From contig AGIQ01000002.1 of NCBI GenBank assembly GCA_000230935.2, positions 1,612,001 to 1,676,000 on the forward strand: DNA of 64,000 bases. Reading direction: 5' to 3'. The stretch's first letter is position 1. Every line of letters begins with the position of its first letter. The translations under genes and the position numbers were made by a program. Below are positions 9,833 through 18,428 of the stretch, piece after piece. Origin of the DNA: Mycolicibacterium rhodesiae JS60. Its GTDB lineage: Bacteria > Actinomycetota > Actinomycetes > Mycobacteriales > Mycobacteriaceae. The notes beneath the pieces were generated by a model. It saw nothing but the letters and a program-made list of their open reading frames with translations, did no database searches and was not told where the DNA came from.

Positions 9833-10540
9833 TCAGCTGTCCTCTCGCTCGATCTGACTCTCGCGCGGTGTCGCGCGCCAGTGGGGGAGGACGGGGCCGC
9901 TCGTTCTGGTCCAGAAGCGTGAGGGGGGTAGCGGCTTTTTGGCTTGTGCCGGTGTCCCGGTGAAGAGTTGTTCTTCTCCATTTAGTGCGGTCACCACGGT
10001 TGAGCCCATCGCGACTACGGACCGGTCGGGGACGACCGCCCCGGGCAGTAGGAGAGAGTTGGAGGCGACCATGCTTCGAGTGCCAATCCGGATCGGCTTG
10101 GTGCTCATGGTGTTGCTGACCACGTCCACCCAATGAGTCATGAACGTGGTGCGGACCCCGGCCACCAACGAGTATGCGCCGATAAAGACTCCGCCACCGG
10201 CGTCGATGTAATGCCGGTTGGTCAATGATGCTGCCTCGCCCATCTCGAACACCGCGGCATCTGGGTTTGGCGAGCCGTCAACGATAAACGGCGCGGCCGT
10301 GAACCAGTTGAGCTGTCCGATTTCGCACGCTGCACCGATCCGAGCGATCGAAATGTTTCGGAAGGCGTTTAGGGGACCGATTGTCGCCCGTGGGCCGACC
10401 AATAGACGGGTGCGGCCAAGGATCAAAACGGGTGCGATCCTCGCCGAGGGGTCGATGTTGTGACCGAGCAGGTTAAGTAGCCGGTTCTTCCACGAACTCG
10501 CCGGCAACAACCCAGCGACAAGCACCACCAGAGATCTCAC
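9833..10540 (-). CDS. Hexapeptide-repeat (left-handed beta-helix) acyltransferase
   Basis: 235 residues. Repeated short hydrophobic turns (ILGRTRLLVGPRATIGP, FIGAYSLVAGVRT, RIGTRSMVASNSLLLPGAVVPDRSVVAMGS) form the left-handed beta-helix of the LbetaH/xenobiotic acetyltransferase class, with the usual GTPA(Q)AK ending. It most likely O- or N-acetylates a sugar of the repeat unit using acetyl-CoA in the cytoplasm. It sits between the methyltransferase and flippase genes on the same strand. The exact acceptor is unknown. Confidence 0.75.
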   Translation of the reverse strand: MRSLVVLVAGLLPASSWKNRLLNLLGHNIDPSARIAPVLILGRTRLLVGPRATIGPLNAFRNISIARIGAACEIGQLNWFTAAPFIVDGSPNPDAAVFEMGEAASLTNRHYIDAGGGVFIGAYSLVAGVRTTFMTHWVDVVSNTMSTKPIRIGTRSMVASNSLLLPGAVVPDRSVVAMGSTVVTALNGEEQLFTGTPAQAKKPLPPSRFWTRTSGPVLPHWRATPRESQIEREDS

Positions 10541-10606
10541 GCTGCACCTCGCAGGAATTGGGTCGGTTTGAACGAATCTTGAGGGCCGGCCAGACCACCG
10601 CGAGGG

Positions 10607-11470
10607 TCAGATCTTATCCGCGATGACGATGTCCTGGCTGTTCAGATTTCTGAATTGATCGGGAACATTGCGGCCGGCCCAGCCTCCGAGCTGCAACGGC
10701 TCCGCAATCCTGAGGCCCGCGCGCTCATACGCCCCACGCAGCCAATCCTCTTCTAAACCGATGAGGTCCTCGGGGATATTTGGATTGTTGGTCCAGCACT
10801 TCTGGGCATCGAGATAAAATCTCACGTCCCAAAGCGCCGTACCGGCCGCGACTTCGCTCTTCGCGTGCGGATTGATCAGATAGTAGGAGGCGACAATCCG
10901 TCCGGACGGCTTCAATACGCGGCGCGCCTCGTCGAGATAGTGCTGCACGTCGCCCGGGTACATATGAGTAAATACCGACCAGAGAGCGACGTAGTCGAAG
11001 CTGTTGTCTGGAAAAGGCAGCACAATGTTTGCGGGCTCGATCCTGCCGGCTGGGTTATAGAACTTGTTGAAAACATCAAGCGCAAAAAAAACGAAATTCG
11101 GGTGCTTAGAGGTTATATTCCGCGAGCACCATTTGATAGCGCCTGCGTCGATATCCATCCCCACGTAAAGACCTTCACTGCCGAGGAAGTCCAGCAGTGG
11201 GATTGTCTTGCGGCCGACGCCGCAGCCGATGTCCAAAATCCTGCAGCCGGGCTTCAGGCCGACTTCCGAAAGGTAGTATTGGTAGGCCTCTTTGCCATTT
11301 GCGCGGAAGATATCAAAGCCTCTAGGGCCATCGGTTTGCAGGCTTAACGGCGGGATTATTTCGCCGGCTGGCGGCGGTTGGATTAGGTCCCTCAGTTTAT
11401 AGGGCGAGGACCTCACGGCATTGAAAGCGGGCGCCGGGAGGACGCGCTTGATAGCGGCAGTAATATTCAA
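10607..11470 (-). CDS. SAM-dependent class I methyltransferase
   Basis: 287 residues. CRILDIGCGVGRKT is methyltransferase motif I, VGMDIDAGAI is motif II, and NSFDYVALWSVFTHM followed by EARRVLKPSGRIVASYY are the later motifs. It probably methylates a sugar or lipid-linked glycan of this locus. The start is a TTG with a G-rich stretch upstream; no better ATG is present. Codons are more AT-rich than in the core genes. It is followed on the same strand, after 66 bases, by the acyltransferase gene. Confidence 0.8.
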   Translation of the reverse strand: MNITAAIKRVLPAPAFNAVRSSPYKLRDLIQPPPAGEIIPPLSLQTDGPRGFDIFRANGKEAYQYYLSEVGLKPGCRILDIGCGVGRKTIPLLDFLGSEGLYVGMDIDAGAIKWCSRNITSKHPNFVFFALDVFNKFYNPAGRIEPANIVLPFPDNSFDYVALWSVFTHMYPGDVQHYLDEARRVLKPSGRIVASYYLINPHAKSEVAAGTALWDVRFYLDAQKCWTNNPNIPEDLIGLEEDWLRGAYERAGLRIAEPLQLGGWAGRNVPDQFRNLNSQDIVIADKI

Positions 11471-11907
11471 GTGCCTGTTCCCCCAGCCTCGATAAAGTCA
11501 TTTCTGCTCTGCGGCTTTATGTACTCTACGGTGCGCCTGCCGTGACAGCAAGAAGAGTCGCCCTGGCGGTGGTCGCGCCCGCAGTCTGCCGAGGTGCAGC
11601 GCGACCTCGGCCGCGTCGTGCATGAGGTGTGCACCGCTATGCGGAGAGCGATCGCGGCGTCGATTTTGCCGTCGTGGGCGAGATCTGCGACCGTGTACTA
11701 CACCGCCGTGGGAGGTGGTCGAACGCAGGTGATGCTCGCGGAAGGTCAGTCGCAGCGGTCGATTGTCGAGAGTGAAGAATTTGGCGAGGAGGGTTGGCTG
11801 CGGCCAAAGTGGTCGTCGACGGTGGATTCTTGTATGGGTGAGCCTGATCGATGAGTTGTGCTGTCCACTAGCTGGATCCAAACCAGATTATGTTTAAGCA
11901 GATTTGA
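11471..11907. other. Gap of about 440 bases, no recognised gene
   Basis: This stretch lies between the methyltransferase and aldo/keto reductase genes. Frames exist on both strands (for example minus 11498-11881, very rich in Arg and His), but none resembles a known family, and the composition looks like non-coding or decayed sequence. I cannot identify an insertion-sequence remnant. Confidence 0.35.
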
Positions 11908-12678
11908 TCAACAGGTCGCCAGGACGTTCTCGGTGACCGCAACATTGTCGCGCAGATGAACAGGGTCAATCGTGCCGACGATGACACTGTGTGCCGAGGG
12001 CTGCGCGAAAACAAATTGCAGCGCGTCACTAATGCTCTGGGCGTGACCACTCTGCAATCCCTTTTTTATCAACACGCCCTTCTTGAGTTCGGCAGCGCGC
12101 TTTAGTACTGGTAGTTCGTCGGTGTGCGCAGCATTGTAAGTCACCATGACGACGTCCATGTTCTCCAGGCACCAGAGGCCGCTTTCGACAGTTTTCGTGG
12201 ACATGCCGACAGCGCGAATCAGTCCCTCCTGCTTGAGCTGCTGCAACGTATCGCACACTGCACTCTCGCGGATGATGTTCATATCGTTGCCATCCGAATG
12301 GACCAATAGGATATCGATGTAATCGCGGCCAAGGAGTCGCAGACTTCGCTCTACGCTTTTGCGAGTGAATTTTGCGGAGAAGTCGAAACGAGATTCTCCA
12401 TTCTCGAAGCTCTCGCCAGTCTTGCTAACGACAATCCAGTCATTCTTGTGGGGGAGTAGTCTTCCGAGCCGCTCTTCGCTGTTGCCGTACGCAGGTGCGG
12501 TGTCGACGACGTTGACGCCCAGTTCCCAGGCGAGATCGAACAGCTCACGTACTGCGTCGTCGTTGGGGATCGTGAAAGCTGAGGGGTACTTCACCCGCTG
12601 GTCCCGGCCGATCTTGACGGTGCCAAGTCCCAACGGACTGACGTCGATACCGGTGCCGCCCAACGGCCTCAACTCCAC
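11908..12678 (-). CDS. Aldo/keto reductase
   Basis: About 256 residues, NADPH-dependent TIM-barrel oxidoreductase. The catalytic set is visible: Asp and Tyr in VVDTAPAYGNSEERLG, Lys in VVSKTG, His in LLVHSDG. GVLIKKGLQSGHA and HSVIVGTI form the cofactor end. The GTG at 12678 is chosen because GGAGG lies seven bases upstream; it overlaps the end of the FAD oxidoreductase gene by 10 bases. It is the last gene of the hldE operon, so its substrate may be a sugar made there; that is inference. Confidence 0.8.
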   Translation of the reverse strand: MELRPLGGTGIDVSPLGLGTVKIGRDQRVKYPSAFTIPNDDAVRELFDLAWELGVNVVDTAPAYGNSEERLGRLLPHKNDWIVVSKTGESFENGESRFDFSAKFTRKSVERSLRLLGRDYIDILLVHSDGNDMNIIRESAVCDTLQQLKQEGLIRAVGMSTKTVESGLWCLENMDVVMVTYNAAHTDELPVLKRAAELKKGVLIKKGLQSGHAQSISDALQFVFAQPSAHSVIVGTIDPVHLRDNVAVTENVLATC

Positions 12679-13880
12679 CGCTGGTCCTCCAACCACGGCA
12701 GTGGCGCGTATCCAGGATGCGGCCCGCGTGGCAGGGCAGTCTGGGGACCTGGTACCACGCCACCTTTCTGGATGGCAGCGATGACGCTGTCTGCGAGACG
12801 CGGTGCGAGCGCGAGTTTCGTTGGCCAGGCGGTGATCACGCCATTTTCATCGGTGCAGGAGAAGTTATCGGGACGACCGCCGTTGGCCATCTTGGGTTCT
12901 GCCCGATCGATGGGCAAAACACCCCACTGCGCTCGACTCAGATCAAGCCATGGGAACAATTCGCCGAGCTCCCGACCTGCTGCGGAGATCTGTGCGTCAG
13001 TGCTGCGCAGCACGCCTTTCTCCGCAATTTCTCCGCCCATGTACCAGAGGATGTTGCCGTCGCGGTCGTGGTGAGTGGTAATGGTGATGCGTGGATTAGC
13101 ACTCGTGCCTAGACCGTGGGCATACAGTTCTCCGGGCAGCGGGGATCCTTGGGCGCCGCGCACCATGACCATGTGCAATGGCCGTACCTGCATCGCCGGT
13201 GATGCACGCCCGATCATCTTGAGGAGCGAGGCATTGCCGCCACCCGCAGCGAATACGAGCTTTCGTGTCCTAAAATCCAGAGGCTGGCCCGCGTCATGCA
13301 ATTCGACATGCCACTTCGCCTCGCGCTGTTCGACGCGATATCGTCCGCCCTCAGGCAGCTTGTAGATCGCTTCGCGATGCGGCTCGGCGAGTGAATGAAT
13401 GAGCGACGCGACCTCGATCACAGGCTCATCGAGACGGTAGACCTGGCCCTTCAGATGATGGTTGCGAAGGACCTCAGGGCGCGCGTCATCGTCCACGCTG
13501 GCGGTGCGGCTTTCCATCAGTTTGCTCGCAAAGAAGCCAGTCATACGCGACGTCAGCTTCCCGGTCGACCACAAGAACTGGTGATTGGAGAGGAGTTTGG
13601 TATTGCGCAGATCCGGCTCGATTCTGCCTTCCAACGCCGCTCGCCAGATGGCGGGCATTTCGGCGATCGACTCCGATGATGCGGTGAGCTTGCCGGTGAG
13701 CGCGTACTTGGTGCCGCCGTGAACGATGCCCTGGGAGTAGCGAGTCTGCCCGGCGCCTAGCGATTGTGATTCGAACAGCACCGCTTGATGACCGAGTTTG
13801 CGTAATCGCGCTAGCAACCACAAACCCGCGACGCCACCGCCGAAGATGGCGACGTCGACCTGAACTGATGAATCACTCAT
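12669..13880 (-). CDS. FAD-dependent oxidoreductase (DAO / glycerol-3-phosphate dehydrogenase-like)
   Basis: 403 residues. The N-terminus VDVAIFGGGVAGLWLLARL is a GxGxxG FAD-binding loop ending in an acidic strand (AVLFESQ). GAGQTRYSQGIVHGGTKY resembles the GlpD/DAO substrate-loop region. RKLVFAAGGGNA is a second nucleotide-binding strand. It probably oxidises a hydroxyl or amine on a small molecule. It begins three bases after the hldE stop and overlaps the aldo/keto reductase, so these three genes form one transcript. A role in modifying the heptose or a related sugar is plausible but not shown. Confidence 0.75.
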   Translation of the reverse strand: MSDSSVQVDVAIFGGGVAGLWLLARLRKLGHQAVLFESQSLGAGQTRYSQGIVHGGTKYALTGKLTASSESIAEMPAIWRAALEGRIEPDLRNTKLLSNHQFLWSTGKLTSRMTGFFASKLMESRTASVDDDARPEVLRNHHLKGQVYRLDEPVIEVASLIHSLAEPHREAIYKLPEGGRYRVEQREAKWHVELHDAGQPLDFRTRKLVFAAGGGNASLLKMIGRASPAMQVRPLHMVMVRGAQGSPLPGELYAHGLGTSANPRITITTHHDRDGNILWYMGGEIAEKGVLRSTDAQISAAGRELGELFPWLDLSRAQWGVLPIDRAEPKMANGGRPDNFSCTDENGVITAWPTKLALAPRLADSVIAAIQKGGVVPGPQTALPRGPHPGYAPLPWLEDQRWS

Positions 13881-13883
13881 CAG

Positions 13884-15323
13884 TTAGTTCTTCTCGCTCG
13901 CGCGGATGGTGCGGATGATGGCAGAAGTGGATAGATCCTCAACGTAATCCAGCACCAGTACTTCACCACCTGCCTCGCGCACGCAATCACCACCGGGAAT
14001 ATTGGCGGGATCGTTGTCGCCACCCTTCACCAGCTTGTCGGGCTGAACACGGCATATCAGTCGGGCCGGCGTATCTTCGTAAAACGGTACGACCCAATCA
14101 ACGAACCCGAGCGCGGCGAGCATTCGCATGCGGAGCGCCATTGTGTTAACAGGGCGGTCGGGACCCTTGAGGCGCGACACCGAGGCGTCATCGTTTACCG
14201 CGACGACGAGCCGCGCGCCCAGTTTCGCTGCCTGTTCCAGGTAGGTGACGTGACCGACGTGCAGTATGTCGAAGCAGCCGTTGGTCATCACCACTGTTTC
14301 GCCGCGGGCTTGGGCCTCCCGCACCAGATCGACGAGACGCTCCTCGTCGACCACTCCCACCTCGGGGGGTTCATGTTCGCGGAGCGCGTGTATCAGTTCG
14401 CGCACCGAGACCGTCGCGGTACCGACCTTGCCGACGACGATGCCGCCGGCAATGTTGGCTAGAGCTGTCGCTTCCGCCATGTCCATTCCCGCGCCGAGGC
14501 CGGCGGCAAGCACCGACACGACCGTGTCGCCGGCCCCCGTCACGTCATAGACCTCGCGCGCCTTAGTGGGTAGATGGAGCGGCGGGTGGTCGGCGCGCAG
14601 CAGCGTCATCCCCTTTTCACTTCGAGTGATGAGGAGAGCCTTCAGCTCCAGCTCGCGTCGTAGTGCTTCGCCTTTCCGTACCAGATCGTCCACATGTGCG
14701 CACTTGCCTACTACGGCCTCGAATTCGGAGGTGTTCGGGGTGATCACGGTGGCGCCGCGGTAGCGAGAGAAATCCGTGCCCTTGGGATCGACAACGACCG
14801 CCTTCCCTGCCGCGCGCGCCAGTCCGATCAGTTCGGTGGCGCAATCGAGGGTGCCTTTGCCGTAATCGGACAGGATTGCCGCATTGCAACCGTCGAGGTT
14901 GTCACGGAAGCGCGCAATCAGCCCGCGCGGATCGTGACCGGGAAAACCGTTTTCGAAATCGAGGCGGATTAGCTGCTGGTTGTGGCTCAGTACGCGCAGT
15001 TTGGTGACGGTGGGATAGCCAGAAAGTCGCTCAAAATGGCACTCGACGCCTCCGCCGGTCAAACACTTCGCGAGCGCATTGGCGGCCTCGTCATCACCCG
15101 TCAGACCAATCGCGGCGGCGCGCCCGCCGAGATCGCAGATGTTGAGGGCAACGTTGCCCGCACCGCCAGCGCGCTCCTCAACGCCGTTGACCAGCACCAC
15201 TGGGACCGGTGCTTCGGGGGAGATGCGAGAAGTGTCACCGTGCCAATAGCGGTCGAGCATCAGGTCGCCGACTACAAGGACCCGGGCTTCTTGGAAGTCT
15301 GGGATGTAATTAACTTGCGTCAT
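13884..15323 (-). CDS. hldE: Bifunctional D-glycero-beta-D-manno-heptose 7-phosphate kinase / heptose 1-phosphate adenylyltransferase
   Basis: 479 residues, the normal length for HldE. Residues 1 to about 320 are a PfkB-type sugar kinase: VLVVGDLMLDRYW start, SPEAPVPV, ERAGGAGNVA, LSDYGKGTL, VDPKGTDF and the DVTGAGDT catalytic loop. Residues about 335-479 are a nucleotidyltransferase with TNGCFDILHVGH (HxGH) and STSAII near the end. It phosphorylates mannoheptose 7-phosphate at C1 and later attaches AMP to give ADP-heptose. This is a Gram-negative LPS-core enzyme and is unexpected in a mycobacterium. It heads a three-gene operon. GmhB and a GT9 transferase are encoded nearby; GmhA and HldD are not seen in the window. 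Confidence 0.95.
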   Translation of the reverse strand: MTQVNYIPDFQEARVLVVGDLMLDRYWHGDTSRISPEAPVPVVLVNGVEERAGGAGNVALNICDLGGRAAAIGLTGDDEAANALAKCLTGGGVECHFERLSGYPTVTKLRVLSHNQQLIRLDFENGFPGHDPRGLIARFRDNLDGCNAAILSDYGKGTLDCATELIGLARAAGKAVVVDPKGTDFSRYRGATVITPNTSEFEAVVGKCAHVDDLVRKGEALRRELELKALLITRSEKGMTLLRADHPPLHLPTKAREVYDVTGAGDTVVSVLAAGLGAGMDMAEATALANIAGGIVVGKVGTATVSVRELIHALREHEPPEVGVVDEERLVDLVREAQARGETVVMTNGCFDILHVGHVTYLEQAAKLGARLVVAVNDDASVSRLKGPDRPVNTMALRMRMLAALGFVDWVVPFYEDTPARLICRVQPDKLVKGGDNDPANIPGGDCVREAGGEVLVLDYVEDLSTSAIIRTIRASEKN

Positions 15324-15709
15324 CAGGCAGATTCACAATCACGCGGCCTTGGTGCTGTGACCCATCGATTATGTGTCCGTCTATGCGCTGAGCTGCGAAT
15401 TCACCTCTTCGGCGCGGATCTTGCGCCGCCCTCGGTAAGTAAGTACGGAACGTCACAACGGTGCCTGTCGGCGTTGGTTTCGCAACACGAGCCTAAATCC
15501 CCCAATGCACGTGGATGTCCAGTGCGAGTATATGGGGCCTTGCTCCCGGGCGTCTGGGGACGCTTCGCCTTTGCAGCGAGCGGTCGTCGAGCTTCGTCGC
15601 CGACTCGTCGGCCTCGCTCCCGCTTGCCTTCTGGAGTCGCCCTGGGAATGACTGCCCTGCAAGGGATTCCATATACATCGGCAGGTGCTGTTAAGGTCGC
15701 AGCGATGCA
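15324..15709. other. 386-base gap upstream of hldE
   Basis: This stretch lies between the GT9 gene and hldE on the same strand. The frames present are short and Arg/Ser-rich, with no domain. It probably holds the hldE promoter, but I see no clear -35/-10 pair or strong terminator. Confidence 0.35.
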
Positions 15710-16885
15710 TTACCCATTCGCATGCCAGACCTGATCAGCTGTGATGCTTCGCAGACAAGACATGCGTTCGCACCCCTTCTTCTGGAAACACGGGCTGCAC
15801 GGTAGATCCTGCCGAACGATTGCGACGCGACTGCCGGCCGGCTTCCACTGTGCATAAAGCTCCATGCCTCCGTAGATGACCACGCAGGGCACCCCTACCG
15901 CACTGGCCAGGTGCCCGACCGAAGTATCGACGCAGTAGACGGTGTGAGCGTCCGAGATCAGCGCGACGAGCTGGTGCCACGAGACCCTGCTCGATAGACT
16001 GAGCGCACCAGGGACTTCCGCCGCGATTCTCGCGGTCAGCGCATCCTGCTCGGCGCCCAGGCCGGTGAGGACGGGCAGCGCGCCCGCCGAGATTGCTCGA
16101 CGAGCGATCTCGGCCCAACCATCCTCGGTCCAGCTCTTGACCTCGGTGCTGGCGCCGGGATGCAGGATGACATAGCGAGACGGCGGAGCCCCCTTCCTGT
16201 GCTGAGCCACGATCTCGAATCCGCTTCCGTCGGATTGGACCCATCGCTCAGGAACCTCATCAAGCGTCGAGCGATCGATTGGCAGGCAAGCCAGCGGGGC
16301 CGCTTGATACTCGCGTTCGTGGCGTGACTGATCGAACTCGAATTTGACGGCGTGCGTCAGCAGCGGTGTGAAGCCTACGAAGTCGTAGCCGACTCGAATG
16401 GGAATCCTCGCCAGCCAGAGCTCGAGGATGCCATTCGGGAACCACACCCGGTTGTCGATCGCCGTGTCGTAACCAACGGCTGTCAACTCACGACGAGTCA
16501 GTATCAACGCGCGCGCATACGTGGCGATGTTCCGTGCGCGAGACGCAGAGTTGCGGACCTGATTCCAGTGGTCGAGGTAATGGATGTGATCAAGCAATGG
16601 GTCATTTTCGACCAGCTGCCTGTTCCATGAACCGCACAACAGGCCGAGCTCCACGCCCGGAAATGCGCGCTTAAGCGCCGGCAGGAGAGACAGTGTGATC
16701 ACCATGTCTCCGACTTGCCCGTGGTTGCAAATCAGCAACTTTCGCGGCGTCGGCAAACTGGACGGATGCGCAACTGGCGCCCTGCCCATGAAGAACTCAA
16801 GGGTGCGGTCGAGTCGCGAGAAAACGCGCGATTGGTTCCTATAGCGGCGCCGGAAGCGTGATCGAACTACATCGGAATCTGTCAT
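15710..16885 (-). CDS. GT9-family ADP-heptose:glycan heptosyltransferase-like protein
   Basis: 391 residues. It shows the GT9 (WaaC/WaaF) layout. The N-terminal GT-B domain begins with KLLICNHGQVGDMVITLSLLPALK, corresponding to the family's R-x-GDxxLTxP strand. The C-terminal ADP-sugar domain has ILHPGAS followed by a K.W motif, then CVDTSVGHLASAVGVP and VIYGG. It ends with the PCSPCF-GC-CL cysteine cluster common in bacterial heptosyltransferases. It would transfer heptose from the ADP-heptose made by HldE. The donor is inferred from the family and the neighbouring genes; GT9 also contains members with other donors. Confidence 0.85.
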   Translation of the reverse strand: MTDSDVVRSRFRRRYRNQSRVFSRLDRTLEFFMGRAPVAHPSSLPTPRKLLICNHGQVGDMVITLSLLPALKRAFPGVELGLLCGSWNRQLVENDPLLDHIHYLDHWNQVRNSASRARNIATYARALILTRRELTAVGYDTAIDNRVWFPNGILELWLARIPIRVGYDFVGFTPLLTHAVKFEFDQSRHEREYQAAPLACLPIDRSTLDEVPERWVQSDGSGFEIVAQHRKGAPPSRYVILHPGASTEVKSWTEDGWAEIARRAISAGALPVLTGLGAEQDALTARIAAEVPGALSLSSRVSWHQLVALISDAHTVYCVDTSVGHLASAVGVPCVVIYGGMELYAQWKPAGSRVAIVRQDLPCSPCFQKKGCERMSCLRSITADQVWHANG

Positions 16886-17254
16886 ATCCGGATACCCGCA
16901 CTGTTCGTGCCGTGCGTTGGTGATTGGTCAAAGTTGATTGCTACTGATACGACTGTGTCCGCCATCGTCGCTCCCTCCCGTCGCGATCATGCTCGGCGCG
17001 CTGCCGGACCACAGATCCGACTGGTCCCCCGGGAGTGCGCGTGCTGCCTCGATCCCCGAGCTGAGTCTAGTCTTTGCTGCTACATGGCGGCCGGTGGAGG
17101 CCTCGAGAGTTTCCGACGAAAGCCTTGCTATACGCTTTGAATCTGGTACTACCAAGAGACATGTATGGGGGCCATGCGTTTCCGCACTCCTCAAGCTGCA
17201 TCGGGATGTGATGGGATCTGAGCGTCACTCGCATACTTGCGTAGAAGGGCTTGG
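16886..17254. other. Divergent promoter region
   Basis: 369 bases between the start of the GT9 gene (minus) and the AGE gene (plus). Both transcription units should start here. I see no confident operator or protein-coding frame. Confidence 0.4.
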
Positions 17255-18418
17255 ATGATGCCAGCAAACGCATCGCACCGGGCAGAGTGCGAGATTGTCG
17301 GACGGTGGTTGATTGATTCGGCCGTTCCTTTTTGGATCGAACGGGGCATCGACTGCCACGGTTTCGCGTACGAGGAACTGGGATTCGACGGTAAGCCCAA
17401 GGAACTTGGCTATCGCCGGTCGCTCGTCCAGTTCCGCCAGGTGTACGTGCTCGCTCGAGTAGCAATCATGGGTTTTGGCTCACCGGATCTGCCTTGCGCG
17501 TTGTTTCATCGTGCGGCCGCCGCCGCGTGGCATGTCGATGGTGGCTTCGTCCACAAACTCGACCCGAACGGGCTGCCTAACGACGTGGCGCGGGAGAGTT
17601 ATGACCAGGCATTCGGCCTGTTGGCGTGTGCCTGGGCCTACGCTGTCGACCGCGAGCCAAAGACACTCGAGTATGCGTACCGTACGCTTCGCTTTCTCGA
17701 CGGCCACATGGCAAGTCCCCACGGCGGTTACCTGGAAGAAGCAAGCGGACGACTGCCACGCCGCCAGAATCCACACATGCATTTACTCGAAGCTTTTCTG
17801 GCTCTCTATGAGGTAACTGGAGACGAGATCTTCCGCTTGCGTGCAGCGATGATTGTCGGTCTGCTGGAGCGGCGCTTTGCGACGAGTAAAGGAGCGCTAC
17901 GCGAATACTTCGATGACACATGGTCCCCCGCAGAGGGAGCCCTCGGCGAGATCGTCGAGCCGGGACACCATTACGAATGGGTCTGGTTGTTGCACGAGTA
18001 TGCCCGCTTGACTAACGAGTCGATTCATCCGCTCGCGTCGCAGCTTTTCGATTTCGCCACGGTTCACGGGCTTGACGTTCACGGGTGGCCGGTCGAGCAA
18101 GTCGATACGCAAGGAGTCCTGTTGCGGGGCTCTGTGAAATTGTGGGCGATAACCGAACAACTCAAGGCTCACGTCGCCCGTGCCGAGACCTCGGCGCGAG
18201 ACTTCGACCCCGCGGTCGCCGCCGCCGTTCGTGATCTTCACGAGCACTTTCTCCTTCGCGAGCCACCCCTCTGGTTCGAGGAGCTCGCGGAGGATGGCAC
18301 TCCATCGCGCCGTAGGATGCCTGCGAGCACGCTGTACCACATCGTGCTCGCTGGCACAGAGCTATTGCGTTGGCAGTCGGGCGCGAAATCGCCTCTCGCC
18401 CGGACGCTTCCGGCCTGA
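17255..18418 (+). CDS. AGE-family (N-acylglucosamine 2-epimerase / mannose isomerase-like) sugar isomerase
   Basis: About 387 residues predicted to form an (alpha/alpha)6 barrel. Family signatures are visible: RQNPHMHLLEAFLALYEVTGD and EPGHHYEWVWLLHEYAR, which carry the conserved active-site histidines. It interconverts an aldose with a ketose or epimerises C2. It starts at ATG 17255 with AGAAGGG upstream, and is followed after 10 bases by gmhB, so its substrate is probably a heptose-pathway intermediate. Mannose-fructose isomerisation by this family is chemically the same change as the GmhA step (sedoheptulose to mannoheptose). It may therefore stand in for the missing GmhA; this is inference. 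Confidence 0.85.
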   Translation: MMPANASHRAECEIVGRWLIDSAVPFWIERGIDCHGFAYEELGFDGKPKELGYRRSLVQFRQVYVLARVAIMGFGSPDLPCALFHRAAAAAWHVDGGFVHKLDPNGLPNDVARESYDQAFGLLACAWAYAVDREPKTLEYAYRTLRFLDGHMASPHGGYLEEASGRLPRRQNPHMHLLEAFLALYEVTGDEIFRLRAAMIVGLLERRFATSKGALREYFDDTWSPAEGALGEIVEPGHHYEWVWLLHEYARLTNESIHPLASQLFDFATVHGLDVHGWPVEQVDTQGVLLRGSVKLWAITEQLKAHVARAETSARDFDPAVAAAVRDLHEHFLLREPPLWFEELAEDGTPSRRRMPASTLYHIVLAGTELLRWQSGAKSPLARTLPA

Positions 18419-18428
18419 TGGCGCGGAC

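Noticed and set aside
11471..11907. Insertion-sequence remnant
   Set aside because: No transposase motif or terminal repeats could be recognised.
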